Origin: Devosia insulae DS-56
Lineage (GTDB): Bacteria; Pseudomonadota; Alphaproteobacteria; Rhizobiales; Devosiaceae
Direction: 5' to 3'
NCBI RefSeq assembly: GCF_000970465.2
Contig: NZ_LAJE02000072.1
Span: 1 to 64,000, forward strand
Length of the DNA stretch: 64,000 bases
Numbering within the stretch: the stretch's first letter is position 1; each line of letters starts with the position of its first letter. The position numbers and the translations under genes are program-made. This document shows, piece by piece, positions 53,852 to 63,001 of the stretch. Below the pieces are notes generated by a model that ran no database searches, was not told the DNA's origin, and was given only the letters and a program-made list of their open reading frames with translations.

Positions 53852-55351
53852 ATGGCCCGTTACGACATCCCGACTTTGAAGGAAGAGATCGAGAACGATA
53901 CCGTTGAGAAGGTACTCGCGCTCGATGTCGAGAAATACAAGTACGGGTTCGAAACTCAGCTCGAAGTCGACAAGGCTCCCAAGGGCCTGAACGAAGACAC
54001 GATCCGTTTCATCTCGGCCAAGAAGGACGAGCCGGAGTGGATGCTGGAGTGGCGGCTGGATGCGTACAAGCGCTGGCTGACCATGGACGAGCCGACCTGG
54101 GCCAAGGTGCACTACCCCAAGATCGACTTCCAGGACATGTACTATTACGCGGCGCCCAAGAGCTCGAACCGGCCCAAGAGCCTCGACGAGATCGATCCGG
54201 CGCTGCTCGAAATGTACGAGAAGCTCGGCGTGCCGCTGAAGGAGCGCGAACTGCTCGCCGGCATCGAGCAGCCCAAGGTTGCCGTCGATGCGGTGATCGA
54301 TTCCGTCTCGGTGGGCACGACGTTCCGGGCCGAGCTCGAGAAGATGGGCATCATCTTCTGCTCGATCTCGGAAGCCATCCGTGAGTACCCCGACCTGGTG
54401 AAGCAGTATCTCGGCTCGGTTGTTCCGGTGTCCGACAACTACTATGCGACGCTGAACTCGGCGGTCTTCACTGACGGGTCGTTCTGCTACATCCCCAAGG
54501 GCGTCCGTTGCCCGATGGAGCTCTCGACCTATTTCCGCATCAACGAGGCCAAGACCGGCCAGTTCGAGCGCACGCTGCTGATCGCCGACGAAGGCGCCTA
54601 TGTCTCCTATCTCGAGGGCTGCACGGCGCCGGCACGCGCCGAGCATCAGCTGCATGCAGCGGTGGTCGAGCTCGTCGCCCTCAAGGACGCCGAGATCAAG
54701 TACTCGACGGTGCAGAACTGGTTCCCGGGCGACAAGGACGGCAAGGGCGGCGTCTACAATTTCGTCACCAAGCGTGGCGACTGCCGCGGCGACAATTCCA
54801 AGATCAGCTGGACGCAGGTTGAGACCGGCTCGGCGATCACCTGGAAGTACCCCTCGTGCATCCTGCGCGGCGACAACTCGTCGGGCGAGTTCTACTCGAT
54901 CGCCATTTCGAACGGCTATCAGCAGGTTGATAGCGGCACCAAGATGCTGCACCTGGGCAAGAACACCACCTCGCGGATCATCTCCAAGGGCATCGCGGCG
55001 GGTTTTTCGGACAACACCTATCGCGGCCAGGTCTCGGCGCATGCCAAGGCCAAGGGCGCTCGCAACTTCACCCAGTGCGACAGCCTGCTGATCGGCGACA
55101 AGTGCGGTGCGCATACCGTGCCCTATATCGAGAGCCGCAACGCCTCAGCCGTGTTCGAGCACGAGGCGACGACCAGCAAGATCTCGGACGACCAGATGTT
55201 TTACTGCATGCAGCGCGGCCTCTCGGAAGAGGAAGCCGTGGCGCTGATCGTCAACGGTTTCGTCCGTGACGTGCTGCAGCACCTGCCGATGGAGTTCATG
55301 GTCGAAACGCAGAAGCTGATCTCGATCTCGCTCGAGGGCAGCGTCGGCTGA
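53852..55351 (+). CDS. sufB: Fe-S cluster assembly protein SufB
   Basis: 499 residues. SufB is the scaffold of the SufBCD complex. Conserved blocks: [51 protein letters not shown], then the C-terminal [17 protein letters not shown]. The cysteine in GDCRG region and C in [10 protein letters not shown] are kept. Its stop overlaps the start of the first cupin gene (TGATG). Confidence 0.96.
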   Translation: MARYDIPTLKEEIENDTVEKVLALDVEKYKYGFETQLEVDKAPKGLNEDTIRFISAKKDEPEWMLEWRLDAYKRWLTMDEPTWAKVHYPKIDFQDMYYYAAPKSSNRPKSLDEIDPALLEMYEKLGVPLKERELLAGIEQPKVAVDAVIDSVSVGTTFRAELEKMGIIFCSISEAIREYPDLVKQYLGSVVPVSDNYYATLNSAVFTDGSFCYIPKGVRCPMELSTYFRINEAKTGQFERTLLIADEGAYVSYLEGCTAPARAEHQLHAAVVELVALKDAEIKYSTVQNWFPGDKDGKGGVYNFVTKRGDCRGDNSKISWTQVETGSAITWKYPSCILRGDNSSGEFYSIAISNGYQQVDSGTKMLHLGKNTTSRIISKGIAAGFSDNTYRGQVSAHAKAKGARNFTQCDSLLIGDKCGAHTVPYIESRNASAVFEHEATTSKISDDQMFYCMQRGLSEEEAVALIVNGFVRDVLQHLPMEFMVETQKLISISLEGSVG

Positions 55352-55866
55352 TGACGACGGTACCCCACAACATCGTCAACGTTGCCGAGCTTGAGCTGAA
55401 ATGGCTCAAGGTGGGCAATCGCTTTGAGGTGGGGCTCCACGATATCGATGCGGCCATCGGTACCGAGCAGATCGGCGCGACGCTGCACGTGGTGCCGGCC
55501 GGCAAGACTGCCTGGCCGTACCACCGGCACCACGGCAATGACGAGCTGTTCTTCATCGTCTCGGGCACCGGCACCTATCGGGTGGGTGAAGCGCGGCTGC
55601 CGATCAAGGCCGGCGATTGCATCGGCGCTCCGGCCGGTGGCGAAGCGCACCAGATCATCAACAGCAGCGAAGCGGAACTCCGCTACATCGCCTTCGCCAA
55701 CCATGGCCGGGCCGATGTGACCGAATATCCCGACAGCGGCCGGATCGCCGTCGATATCGCGCATGGCAACGACAAGGAGCCGATGTCGATCTTCAGCACC
55801 GCCGGCAAGCTGACGCCGTTCGGTTACTGGGACGGCGAAGACACGGAGGGTGGGAACGGTGGCTAA
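55351..55866 (+). CDS. Cupin protein 1 of the suf operon
   Basis: 171 residues. One cupin with full metal site: H58, H60 and E65 (YHRHHGNDELF) and H100 (AHQIIN), in the arrangement G-x5-HxH-x4-E-x6-G and PAG..HQIIN. The C-terminus ends in FGYWDGEDTEG, a motif shared with the other two cupins. No signal peptide. Start overlaps sufB stop and its own end overlaps the next gene, so it is firmly inside the operon. Function unknown; the site predicts metal binding. Confidence 0.88.
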   Translation: MTTVPHNIVNVAELELKWLKVGNRFEVGLHDIDAAIGTEQIGATLHVVPAGKTAWPYHRHHGNDELFFIVSGTGTYRVGEARLPIKAGDCIGAPAGGEAHQIINSSEAELRYIAFANHGRADVTEYPDSGRIAVDIAHGNDKEPMSIFSTAGKLTPFGYWDGEDTEGGNGG

Positions 55867-56161
55867 GTACTGGTTCGCCCGGCGTTTCCCGGTCGGACAT
55901 CCGCGCAATGCGATGGGCCCGGTCAGCCGCGAGGGCTGGCTGGTCGCATGGGCGTTCGTCGCCAGCATGGCGATCGGCGGCCTCGGTTTCCTCGGCCTCG
56001 CGCTTACGGGCTCGCCGCTGCTGGGCATTGCAATCTTCGTGGTGCTGGCTGCCTCGGGCATGGGCCTGTTCATCAGCCTCGCAGGTCGCAGGGGCGACAC
56101 GCAGCACACGGTTGAAGACTACCGGTCAGGCCGCGTGTCGAATGAGGAGGGCACCCCGTGA
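55859..56161 (+). CDS. Small membrane protein in the suf operon
   Basis: 100 residues from GTG at 55859 (another GTG three codons earlier is possible). After a conserved N-terminal KYWFARRFPVGHPRNAMGP there are two membrane helices at about 28-50 and 53-75 (AWAFVASMAIGGLGFLGLAL; LLGIAIFVVLAASGMGLFI), then a hydrophilic tail. Its stop overlaps the next cupin start (GTGA). Unknown family; it would tether something to the inner membrane. Confidence 0.75.
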   Translation: MAKYWFARRFPVGHPRNAMGPVSREGWLVAWAFVASMAIGGLGFLGLALTGSPLLGIAIFVVLAASGMGLFISLAGRRGDTQHTVEDYRSGRVSNEEGTP

Positions 56162-56655
56162 AGGTGATCCTCAACCTCGACGAGGTGCCACTCGATCAGT
56201 CGTCGGAAGGGACGCGGTTCGCCGCGGCAACCGGCGAGTTCGGGGTGTTGCTTGGCCTCTTCGGGCTCGGCGCAGCGCTGCACGTGGTGCAGCCGGGAAA
56301 GACCGCCACGCCGTTCCACCGCCACCACACCTCCGATGAGATGTTCCTCGTGCTGTCGGGTTCGGGCACCTATCGCTACGGCGAGGACCGGTTGCCGTTC
56401 CGGGCGGGTGATTGCCTGTCAGCCCCTGCCGGCGCCGAGGGGCACCAGATCATCAATACCGGCACCGAAGAGCTGCGCTACGTCGCGTTCTCCAACAACA
56501 CCAATGCCGACGTCGTCGAGTATCTCGACAGCGGCCGGATTCGGGTCGATGTCGGCGCCGTCGGTCACCACCGCGAGAACGCCACCTTTGGCGCGGGCGG
56601 CAAGCTGACGCCGATGGGCTACTGGGACGGCGAAGACACTGGAGCGGACAAGTGA
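56158..56655 (+). CDS. Cupin protein 2 of the suf operon
   Basis: 165 residues from GTG overlapping the membrane protein stop. Metal ligands H54, H56, E61 (FHRHHTSDEMF) and H96 ([14 protein letters not shown]). Same ending as cupin 1 (MGYWDGEDTG), so the two are close paralogues. Overlaps cupin 3 by GTGA. Soluble, no signal peptide. Confidence 0.88.
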   Translation: MKVILNLDEVPLDQSSEGTRFAAATGEFGVLLGLFGLGAALHVVQPGKTATPFHRHHTSDEMFLVLSGSGTYRYGEDRLPFRAGDCLSAPAGAEGHQIINTGTEELRYVAFSNNTNADVVEYLDSGRIRVDVGAVGHHRENATFGAGGKLTPMGYWDGEDTGADK

Positions 56656-57161
56656 ACAAGCCTCTCCTCAACATCGCGGAACTGGCGCTCGAAAGCTGGA
56701 CGCAGGGCACGAACTACCAGTCGTCGGACGCCTCGTTCGGCCGGCTGCTGGGGCTGCGTAACCTCGGCATCAGCTACAACGAGGTGCCGGCAGGCAAGTC
56801 GAGCTGCCCGTTCCACAATCATCATGTCGAGGACGAGCTGTTCATCGTGCTCGAAGGCGAGGGCACCTACCGCTTCGGCGCGGACAGCCATGCCATCAAG
56901 GCCGGCGACGTGCTGGGCGCCCCAGCGGGCGACCGCTCGACCGCCCACCAGATCATCAACACCGGCACTGGCGTGCTTCGGTATTTCGGCATCTCGACGA
57001 TGGCCGCGACCGAAGTGTGCGAGTACCCGGACTCGAACAAGTTTGGCGTCTTTTCCCGGACCAGCGGTAACCCGACCGACAAATCGTCGCTTCGGCACAT
57101 CGCGCGCGAGGCAGCGAGCCTCGACTACTGGGACGGCGAGAATATCGGAGAAGTGAAATGA
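56652..57161 (+). CDS. Cupin protein 3 of the suf operon
   Basis: 169 residues from GTG. Metal ligands H55, H57, E62 ([11 protein letters not shown]) and H99 (AHQIINTG). More diverged than cupins 1 and 2: the C-terminal part has [22 protein letters not shown]. Its stop overlaps the sufC start (ATGA). With cupins 1 and 2 it forms a tandem family; they may bind the same or different metals or form hetero-oligomers. Confidence 0.88.
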   Translation: MNKPLLNIAELALESWTQGTNYQSSDASFGRLLGLRNLGISYNEVPAGKSSCPFHNHHVEDELFIVLEGEGTYRFGADSHAIKAGDVLGAPAGDRSTAHQIINTGTGVLRYFGISTMAATEVCEYPDSNKFGVFSRTSGNPTDKSSLRHIAREAASLDYWDGENIGEVK

Positions 57162-57919
57162 CCACCCCCATGCTCGAAATCCGCGACCTCACCGTGCGCA
57201 TCGAGGAACGCGAAATCCTCAAAGGCGTGAACCTTGTCGTCCCCAAGGGCGAAGTGCACGCGATCATGGGTCGCAACGGTTCGGGCAAATCGACGCTGAG
57301 CTATGTGCTGGCCGGCAAGGAGGACTATGAGGTCACCGGCGGCGAAGTGCTGCTCGACGGCGTCAACATCCTCGAGCTGGAGCCGTCGGAGCGGGCCACG
57401 GCCGGGCTGTTCCTCGCCTTCCAGTACCCGATCGAAATCCCGGGTGTTGCCACCATGACCTTCCTCAAGGCAGCGCTGAACGCCAAGCGCAAGGCCAATG
57501 GCGAGGCCGAGATGTCGACGCCGGACTTCATGAAGGCAGTCAAGGAAGCCGGCAAGGCGCTGCATATCGACAGCGACATGCTGAAGCGCGCGCTGAACGT
57601 TGGCTTCTCGGGCGGCGAGAAGAAGCGCGCCGAGATCCTGCAGATGGCGCTGCTGAAGCCCAAGATGTGCATCCTCGACGAGACCGATTCCGGCCTTGAT
57701 ATCGATGCGCTGAAGGTGGTGTCGGAGGGCGTCAACGCGCTACGCAGCCCCGACCGCTCGATGCTGGTGATCACCCACTACCAGCGGCTCTTGAACCACA
57801 TCGTGCCCGATGTCGTGCACGTGTTCTCGGATGGCCGCGTGGTCGAGAGTGGTGGCAAGGAGCTGGCGCTGGAACTGGAAGCCAAGGGCTATGCCGGCTT
57901 CGACGAAGCGGCGGCGTAA
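57158..57919 (+). CDS. sufC: Fe-S cluster assembly ATPase SufC
   Basis: 253 residues. ABC ATPase with Walker [11 protein letters not shown]-loop FLAFQYP, signature [10 protein letters not shown], Walker [13 protein letters not shown] and H-loop ITHYQRLL. SufC energises the SufBCD scaffold. Start overlaps cupin 3. Typical length. Confidence 0.97.
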   Translation: MTTPMLEIRDLTVRIEEREILKGVNLVVPKGEVHAIMGRNGSGKSTLSYVLAGKEDYEVTGGEVLLDGVNILELEPSERATAGLFLAFQYPIEIPGVATMTFLKAALNAKRKANGEAEMSTPDFMKAVKEAGKALHIDSDMLKRALNVGFSGGEKKRAEILQMALLKPKMCILDETDSGLDIDALKVVSEGVNALRSPDRSMLVITHYQRLLNHIVPDVVHVFSDGRVVESGGKELALELEAKGYAGFDEAAA

Positions 57920-57925
57920 GGACCA

Positions 57926-59134
57926 ATGACCATGCATGTCCCCGTCCGGCTTGGGCCGGCTGAACTGAAGCTCATCGACCAGCTGACGGCCGCCGGTGCG
58001 GTGGCGGAAGCCGAGCGCCTCAGCGGCGCCGGGCTGCCGACGCGGCGCGTCGAGGCCTATCACTACACCGACCTGAAGCAGCTGCTGCGGACGGTGCCGG
58101 AACTGGCTGCTGCCGCCACCGAAGCGAGCGTCCCGGCGCTGCGTGTCGCCGGCGCCTACCAGTTGATGATCGCCAATGGCGTAGTGCAGGAGACTGGCAC
58201 GGCGCCGGCCGGCGTCATCGTCGGCAAGGCGGCAGGCGGCGTGCTGTCGACGCGTGATGATGTGGTTACGCGTCTCAACATGGCGCTGACCAAGGAATGC
58301 CTGACGCTCGACCTCGACGGCTCGGTCGATCCGGTGATCCAGATCGATCGCCGGACCGAAGGCGCCGCCGGCCACTCGACCAGCGCGGCAAAAATCTTCG
58401 TCGCCGACGACAGCAGCGCGGTGATCGTCGAGACCTATGCGGGCAGCGAGCAAGCGCATCTGGGCAACCACGCGACCTACCTGGCGCTCGGCAAGAACGC
58501 GAAGGTGACCCACATCACCGTCAACCTGGCTGCGGCCAAGGCGACGCATTTCGCCTCGAACGAGTACCATCTTGCCGAGGGCGCACAGCTCAGGACGTTG
58601 ATCATCAACGCCGGCGCGGCGCTGAGCCGGACGCAACTGTTCCCACGCTACGAAGGCGCCGGCGCCCATGCCGACATCACCGGGCTGAACCTCGTCTCCG
58701 AGGGGCAGCACGCCGATATCACCATGGATGCGCTGCACGCCGTGCCGCACACTTCGTCGAAGCCGCTGTTCAAGTCGATTGCCCGTGGGCGGTCAAAGGC
58801 GGTGGTGCAGGGCCGGCTGGTGGTGGCGCGTGATGCGCAGAAGACCGACGCCAAGCTGATGAGCCAGGGGCTGATGCTCTCGGACGAAGCAGAAATCCTC
58901 TGCAAGCCCGAGCTCGAGATCTATGCCGACGACGTGGTCTGCGGCCACGGCTCGACCTGCGGCCAGCTCGATGAAGACTCGCTGTTCTATCTGACGAGTC
59001 GCGGCATCGCGAAAGCTGATGCCGAGACCATGCTGGTGCGAGCCTTCCTCGCCGAGCTGGTGGATCCGATCGAGGACGAGGCTTTGAACGAAGCCCTGAC
59101 GGCGGTCATCGAGGGCTGGCTGGCGGGCAAATGA
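57926..59134 (+). CDS. sufD: Fe-S cluster assembly protein SufD
   Basis: 402 residues from ATG, seven bases after sufC. SufD pairs with SufB in the scaffold. Typical SufD features: N-terminal RRVEAYHYTDLKQLL, TALELHS-like central strands, then GHGSTCGQLDEDSLFYLTSRG. Its stop overlaps sufS. It lacks the SufB-type cysteine scaffold residues as expected. Confidence 0.95.
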   Translation: MTMHVPVRLGPAELKLIDQLTAAGAVAEAERLSGAGLPTRRVEAYHYTDLKQLLRTVPELAAAATEASVPALRVAGAYQLMIANGVVQETGTAPAGVIVGKAAGGVLSTRDDVVTRLNMALTKECLTLDLDGSVDPVIQIDRRTEGAAGHSTSAAKIFVADDSSAVIVETYAGSEQAHLGNHATYLALGKNAKVTHITVNLAAAKATHFASNEYHLAEGAQLRTLIINAGAALSRTQLFPRYEGAGAHADITGLNLVSEGQHADITMDALHAVPHTSSKPLFKSIARGRSKAVVQGRLVVARDAQKTDAKLMSQGLMLSDEAEILCKPELEIYADDVVCGHGSTCGQLDEDSLFYLTSRGIAKADAETMLVRAFLAELVDPIEDEALNEALTAVIEGWLAGK

Positions 59135-60351
59135 GTTTCGATCTCGCCAAGATCCGCGCCGATTTCCCGATCCTCGAAGAGAAGATCCATGGAAACCGGC
59201 TGGTCTATCTCGATAGCGGCGCCTCGGCCCAGAAGCCGAACCAGGTGCTCGACCGGATGGATTGGGCGCATCGGCATGCCTATGCCAACGTCCACCGCGG
59301 CCTCCACACACTCGCCAACCGGGCGACCGAAGCCTATGAGGGCGGGCGCGAGGCGACCCGGCGGTTCCTCAATGCTGGCCGTCCGGAAGAGATCATCTTC
59401 ACCCGCTCGGCCACCGAGGCGATCAACCTCGTCGCGGCATCGTTCCTCGGGCCGCGGATCGGGGAGGGCGACGAGATCGTGCTGTCGATCATGGAGCACC
59501 ACTCGAACGTCGTGCCGTGGCACTTCCACCGCGAACGCAAGGGCGCGGTGCTGAACTGGGTCGATGTGCGCGACGACGGCAGCTTCGACATCGACGCGTT
59601 TGAAGCGGCTTTGACGTCGAGGACGCGGATGGTGGCGATCACCCACATGTCCAACGTGCTGGGCACGGTGACGCCGATCAAACAGATCGTCGAGATCGCC
59701 CACGCGCGAAAGATCCCGGTGCTGGTCGACGGCAGCCAGGGCGCCGTACACCTCAAGGTCGACGTGCAGGACCTGGGCGTCGATTTCTACGTCTTTACCG
59801 GCCACAAGCTCTATGGCCCGACCGGTATCGGCGTGCTGTACGGGCGCTACGACCTGCTCGCCGACATGCAGCCCTACCAGGGCGGCGGAGAGATGATCGA
59901 TACCGTCACCCGCGACACCGTCACCTACAACGAGCCGCCACACCGCTTCGAAGCCGGCACGCCGCCGATCGTCCAGGCGATCGGGCTCGGCGCCGCCATC
60001 GACTATGTCGAGGGCATCGGGCGCGAGGCGGCGCAGGCGCACGAAGCGGAACTCACTGGTTACGCGATGGAGCGGCTGGGGCGGATCAATTCGCTGCGGC
60101 TGATCGGCACCGCGCCGGGCAAGGGCGGCATCTTCTCGTTCGAGGTGAAAGGCGCGCATGCGCACGACGTCTCGACCATCCTCGACCGCTACGGCATCGC
60201 CGTGCGTGCCGGCACGCACTGCGCCATGCCGCTGTTACAAAGGTTCGGCGTCACCTCTACCTGCCGGGCCTCCTTCGGCCTATATACCGGCAAGGACGAT
60301 ATCGACGCCCTGGTCGAGGGCATTGAAAAGGCGCGGAGCTTCTTCGCGTAG
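59131..60351 (+). CDS. sufS: SufS family cysteine desulfurase
   Basis: 406 residues. PLP lysine K226 (TGHKLYGP), catalytic C364 in RAGTHCAMPLL, and H123/H124 (MEHHSNV) identify a group II SufS. It supplies sulfur to SufB, usually through SufE or SufU; neither is in this operon. Overlaps sufD stop. Confidence 0.95.
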   Translation: MSFDLAKIRADFPILEEKIHGNRLVYLDSGASAQKPNQVLDRMDWAHRHAYANVHRGLHTLANRATEAYEGGREATRRFLNAGRPEEIIFTRSATEAINLVAASFLGPRIGEGDEIVLSIMEHHSNVVPWHFHRERKGAVLNWVDVRDDGSFDIDAFEAALTSRTRMVAITHMSNVLGTVTPIKQIVEIAHARKIPVLVDGSQGAVHLKVDVQDLGVDFYVFTGHKLYGPTGIGVLYGRYDLLADMQPYQGGGEMIDTVTRDTVTYNEPPHRFEAGTPPIVQAIGLGAAIDYVEGIGREAAQAHEAELTGYAMERLGRINSLRLIGTAPGKGGIFSFEVKGAHAHDVSTILDRYGIAVRAGTHCAMPLLQRFGVTSTCRASFGLYTGKDDIDALVEGIEKARSFFA

Positions 60352-60381
60352 GCGCGAAGCCGTTTCGTCTAAGGAAGTAAC

Positions 60382-60798
60382 ATGTCTGACGAGATCAACG
60401 AGATTGCCCCCGAGGTCGAGGCCACCGAGCCGAATGCCGGCGATGCGCCTCGCATCACCCCCAATGTCGGCGCGGCGATTCCCGCCGACGACGTGGAGCG
60501 GATCACCAAAGACCTCATCGGGGCGCTGAAGACCGTCTACGATCCGGAGATCCCGGTCGATATTTACGAGCTCGGGCTGATCTACAAGGTCGACCTCGAT
60601 GACGACCGCAACCTCACCATCGACATGACGCTCACCGCGCCAGGTTGCCCGGTGGCCGGCGAAATGCCGGGCTGGGTGGAGAACGCGGCGCGCAACGTCG
60701 AGGGCATCCAGGACGTCACCGTCAACATGGTCTACGATCCGCCATGGGACGCTTCGCGCATGAGCGAGGAAGCTCAGGTGGCGCTGAACTGGTGGTAA
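60382..60798 (+). CDS. sufT: SUF system protein SufT (DUF59/MIP18)
   Basis: 138 residues. An acidic 40-residue N-terminus precedes the DUF59 core: DVERITKDLIGALKTVYDPEIPVDIYELGLIY, then the TLTAPGCPVAGEM motif with the conserved Cys, and YDPPWDASRMSEEAQ. SufT supports maturation of Fe-S proteins. It follows sufS by 30 bp. Confidence 0.93.
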   Translation: MSDEINEIAPEVEATEPNAGDAPRITPNVGAAIPADDVERITKDLIGALKTVYDPEIPVDIYELGLIYKVDLDDDRNLTIDMTLTAPGCPVAGEMPGWVENAARNVEGIQDVTVNMVYDPPWDASRMSEEAQVALNWW

Positions 60799-60806
60799 GT
60801 TCCAGC

Positions 60807-60871
60807 GGCGTTCTTGTTTGTCGCGCTCGCGAACCGGAAATGCGCTAGCGACTTTTCCTGCTCACGCTCCG
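60807..60871. repeat. Dispersed palindromic repeat, copy B
   Basis: Diverged copy of the element at 36321-36385, with TTGTTTGTCGCG, GAACCGGAAA and ACTTTTCCTG in the same order. It lies between sufT and sufA and could form a hairpin that alters their expression ratio. Confidence 0.65.
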
Positions 60872-60911
60872 ATGCTATATATCGTCTTGTTACGATGAAG
60901 GTCCGCAGCCG

Positions 60912-61292
60912 ATGCCTTTGAAGATCATGAGCCTCACCGATGCCGCCGTCGAGCGCATCAACGAGATCATCGAGGATAGCGCCACACCCGTGGTGGGCGT
61001 ACGCGTCGGCATCAAGGATGCCGGCTGCGCCGGCCAGTCCTACACGCTCGCCTATGTTGGTGAGCCGGTGAAGGGCGACGACCACATCGAGGAAAAGGGC
61101 GTCCACGTCTATGTGGAGCCCAAGGCCACTTTGTTCCTGCTCGGCACGGTGATGGATTTCGAGGAAGACATCCTCAAATCCGGCTTCACCTTCAAGAACC
61201 CGAACCAGACCGGCGAATGCGGCTGCGGCGAGAGCGTGCAGCTGAAGCCGGCCGACCTCAAGGCGCTGGCCGAGGCCCGAGCGCACGCCTGA
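60912..61292 (+). CDS. sufA: A-type iron-sulfur carrier SufA
   Basis: 126 residues from ATG. Cluster-binding cysteines C39 (DAGCAG), C103 and C105 (GECGCGES) are all present; an N-terminal MSLTDAAVERINEI helix completes the A-type fold. Moves clusters from SufBCD to targets. Last gene of the operon, separated from sufT by a repeat. Confidence 0.93.
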   Translation: MPLKIMSLTDAAVERINEIIEDSATPVVGVRVGIKDAGCAGQSYTLAYVGEPVKGDDHIEEKGVHVYVEPKATLFLLGTVMDFEEDILKSGFTFKNPNQTGECGCGESVQLKPADLKALAEARAHA

Positions 61293-61508
61293 ATCTGTCG
61301 TCGATCAAGCTGGCAAAGCAGACAGGGTGGCGCGACTGGTGCGCCCCGGTGTTGCTCCGGGGCTGGAACTGTACGACGACTTCCGTTACACCCATCGGGC
61401 TTGCTTCAACCTCACCCCGGCGACGCTCCGGGCCAGTCGACCGATCGATGTGTCCGGCCCTGCCGGAGTGAGTGCGGCCGTCGCGCCGCTGCCTGACGGA
61501 GTTTTCCA
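61293..61508. other. Intergenic region before aroA
   Basis: 216 bp. A plus-strand frame crosses it but has no ribosome binding site or homology. It probably holds the aroA promoter. Confidence 0.4.
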
Positions 61509-62786
61509 TTGACCGCTGCCGCTTCCTCAAAGCTCGAGGCTTTGACGATCATTCCGCCTGATCATCCGCTGGTCGGCCGGGTCACGCCTCCCGGCTCGAA
61601 ATCGATCACCAATCGCGCGCTGCTGCTGGCGGCGCTGGCCAAGGGCACGAGCCGGCTCTCCGGAGCGCTGAAGAGCAAGGACACGGCGCTGATGGCCAAG
61701 GCGCTGATCCAGATGGGCGTCAGCGTCGAGGAACCGGATGCGACGAGCTTCGTCGTCACCAGCGACGGCGCATTGAAGGCGCCGACCGAACCGCTGGTGC
61801 TGGGCAATGCCGGCACCGCCACACGGTTCCTGACGGCCGCCGTGTCGCTGGTCGAGGGCAGGGTGGTGGTGGATGGCGACGAGGCGATGCGCAAGCGCCC
61901 GATCGAACCGCTGTTGGTGGCACTGCGCTCGCTCGGCATCGATGCGACCAGCGAGACCGGCTGTCCGCCGGTGCTGATCAACGGCACCGGTTCGTTCGGC
62001 AGCGGCCGGGTCGAGATCGATGGCGGTCTCTCGAGCCAGTATGTCTCGGCGCTGCTGATGGCGGCGCCGTTCGGCGAGGGCCCGATCGAGGTGGCGCTCA
62101 CCGGCAAGGACCTCGATGCCCGCGGCTACGTCAACCTGACGCTCGCCGCGATGCGGGCCTTCGGCGCCAGCGTCGAGCAGCTCGACGAGATGACCTGGCA
62201 GGTACAGCCCACCGGCTATCAGGCGACCGACTTCCATATCGAGCCTGACGCGTCGGCGGCGACTTACCTGTGGGCGGCGGAAGCGCTGACCGGCGGCAGC
62301 ATCGACCTGGGCGTACCGATGGAGGCCTTCACCCAGCCCGATGCCGAGGCGGCCAAGCTGATCCGGATGTTCCCGCGCATGCCAGCGGTAATCGATGGCT
62401 CGCAGATGCAGGATGCCGTGCCGACGCTGGCGGTGCTGGCGGCGTTCAACGAGACACCGGTGCGCTTTGTCGGTATTGCCAATCTCCGGGTCAAGGAATG
62501 CGATCGGATCTCGGCGCTCTCCACCGAGCTCAACCGCATCCGGCCTGGCCTCGCGCATGAGGAGGGCGACGATCTGGTGGTCGCGTCCGATCCGCGGCTC
62601 ATTGAGCTCAAGCACCGCAACGCTCGGACCAGCATCGAGACCTATGACGACCACCGCATCGCCATGAGCTTTGCGCTGGCGGCGCTGAAAATCGGCGGGA
62701 TTGCGATCCTCGATCCGGACTGCGTCGGGAAGACCTATCCCGGCTATTGGGACGCGCTGCGGTCGTTGGGGGTGGAGACGGTCTAG
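61509..62786 (+). CDS. aroA: 3-phosphoshikimate 1-carboxyvinyltransferase
   Basis: 425 residues from TTG at 61509. EPSP synthase of the shikimate pathway. Recognisable: PPGSKSITNRALLLAALA, LGNAGTATRFLTAA, DGDEAMRKRPI, VEIDGGLSSQYVSALLMA and VKECDRISAL. The substrate loop reads NAGTATRF rather than the NAGTGARL usual for Hyphomicrobiales enzymes, so it belongs to a different sequence type. No cmk or rpsA follows as in the usual aroA operon. It could be the only or a second copy. Confidence 0.93.
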   Translation: MTAAASSKLEALTIIPPDHPLVGRVTPPGSKSITNRALLLAALAKGTSRLSGALKSKDTALMAKALIQMGVSVEEPDATSFVVTSDGALKAPTEPLVLGNAGTATRFLTAAVSLVEGRVVVDGDEAMRKRPIEPLLVALRSLGIDATSETGCPPVLINGTGSFGSGRVEIDGGLSSQYVSALLMAAPFGEGPIEVALTGKDLDARGYVNLTLAAMRAFGASVEQLDEMTWQVQPTGYQATDFHIEPDASAATYLWAAEALTGGSIDLGVPMEAFTQPDAEAAKLIRMFPRMPAVIDGSQMQDAVPTLAVLAAFNETPVRFVGIANLRVKECDRISALSTELNRIRPGLAHEEGDDLVVASDPRLIELKHRNARTSIETYDDHRIAMSFALAALKIGGIAILDPDCVGKTYPGYWDALRSLGVETV

Positions 62787-62787
62787 G

Positions 62788-63001
62788 TCGCTCCTCGCGT
62801 TGCTCGGATCGCGCAACCTTCGGTTGCGGCACCCCTCATCCGGCGCTTCGCGCCACCTTCTCCCTCAAGGGGAGAAGGAAGTCCCGACTGAGATGCTTGA
62901 GGGGGTGTCCTTCTCCCCTTGAGGGAGAAGGTGCCCGAAGGGCGGATGAGGGGTATCGCATCGGAACGATGCGCGATCGGAGCGGAGCGACGAGCGAGGC
63001 C
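62788..63001. repeat. Large palindromic repeat element
   Basis: About 210 bp. The core is CACCTTCTCCCTCAAGGGGA and, inverted, CCCTTGAGGGAGAAGGTGCC, flanked by CCCTCATCCGG / CGGATGAGGGG and outer GC-rich arms. It matches the type of large intergenic palindrome common in Hyphomicrobiales. It lies between convergent aroA and the GGDEF gene. Confidence 0.75.

Noticed and set aside
61327-61512. A short plus-strand frame between sufA and aroA
   Set aside because: No ribosome binding site or conservation signal; likely promoter region.
62788-63001. CRISPR array
   Set aside because: The repeats here and at 6566-6770 and 11489-11684 are inverted, not regularly spaced direct repeats, and no cas gene is present.
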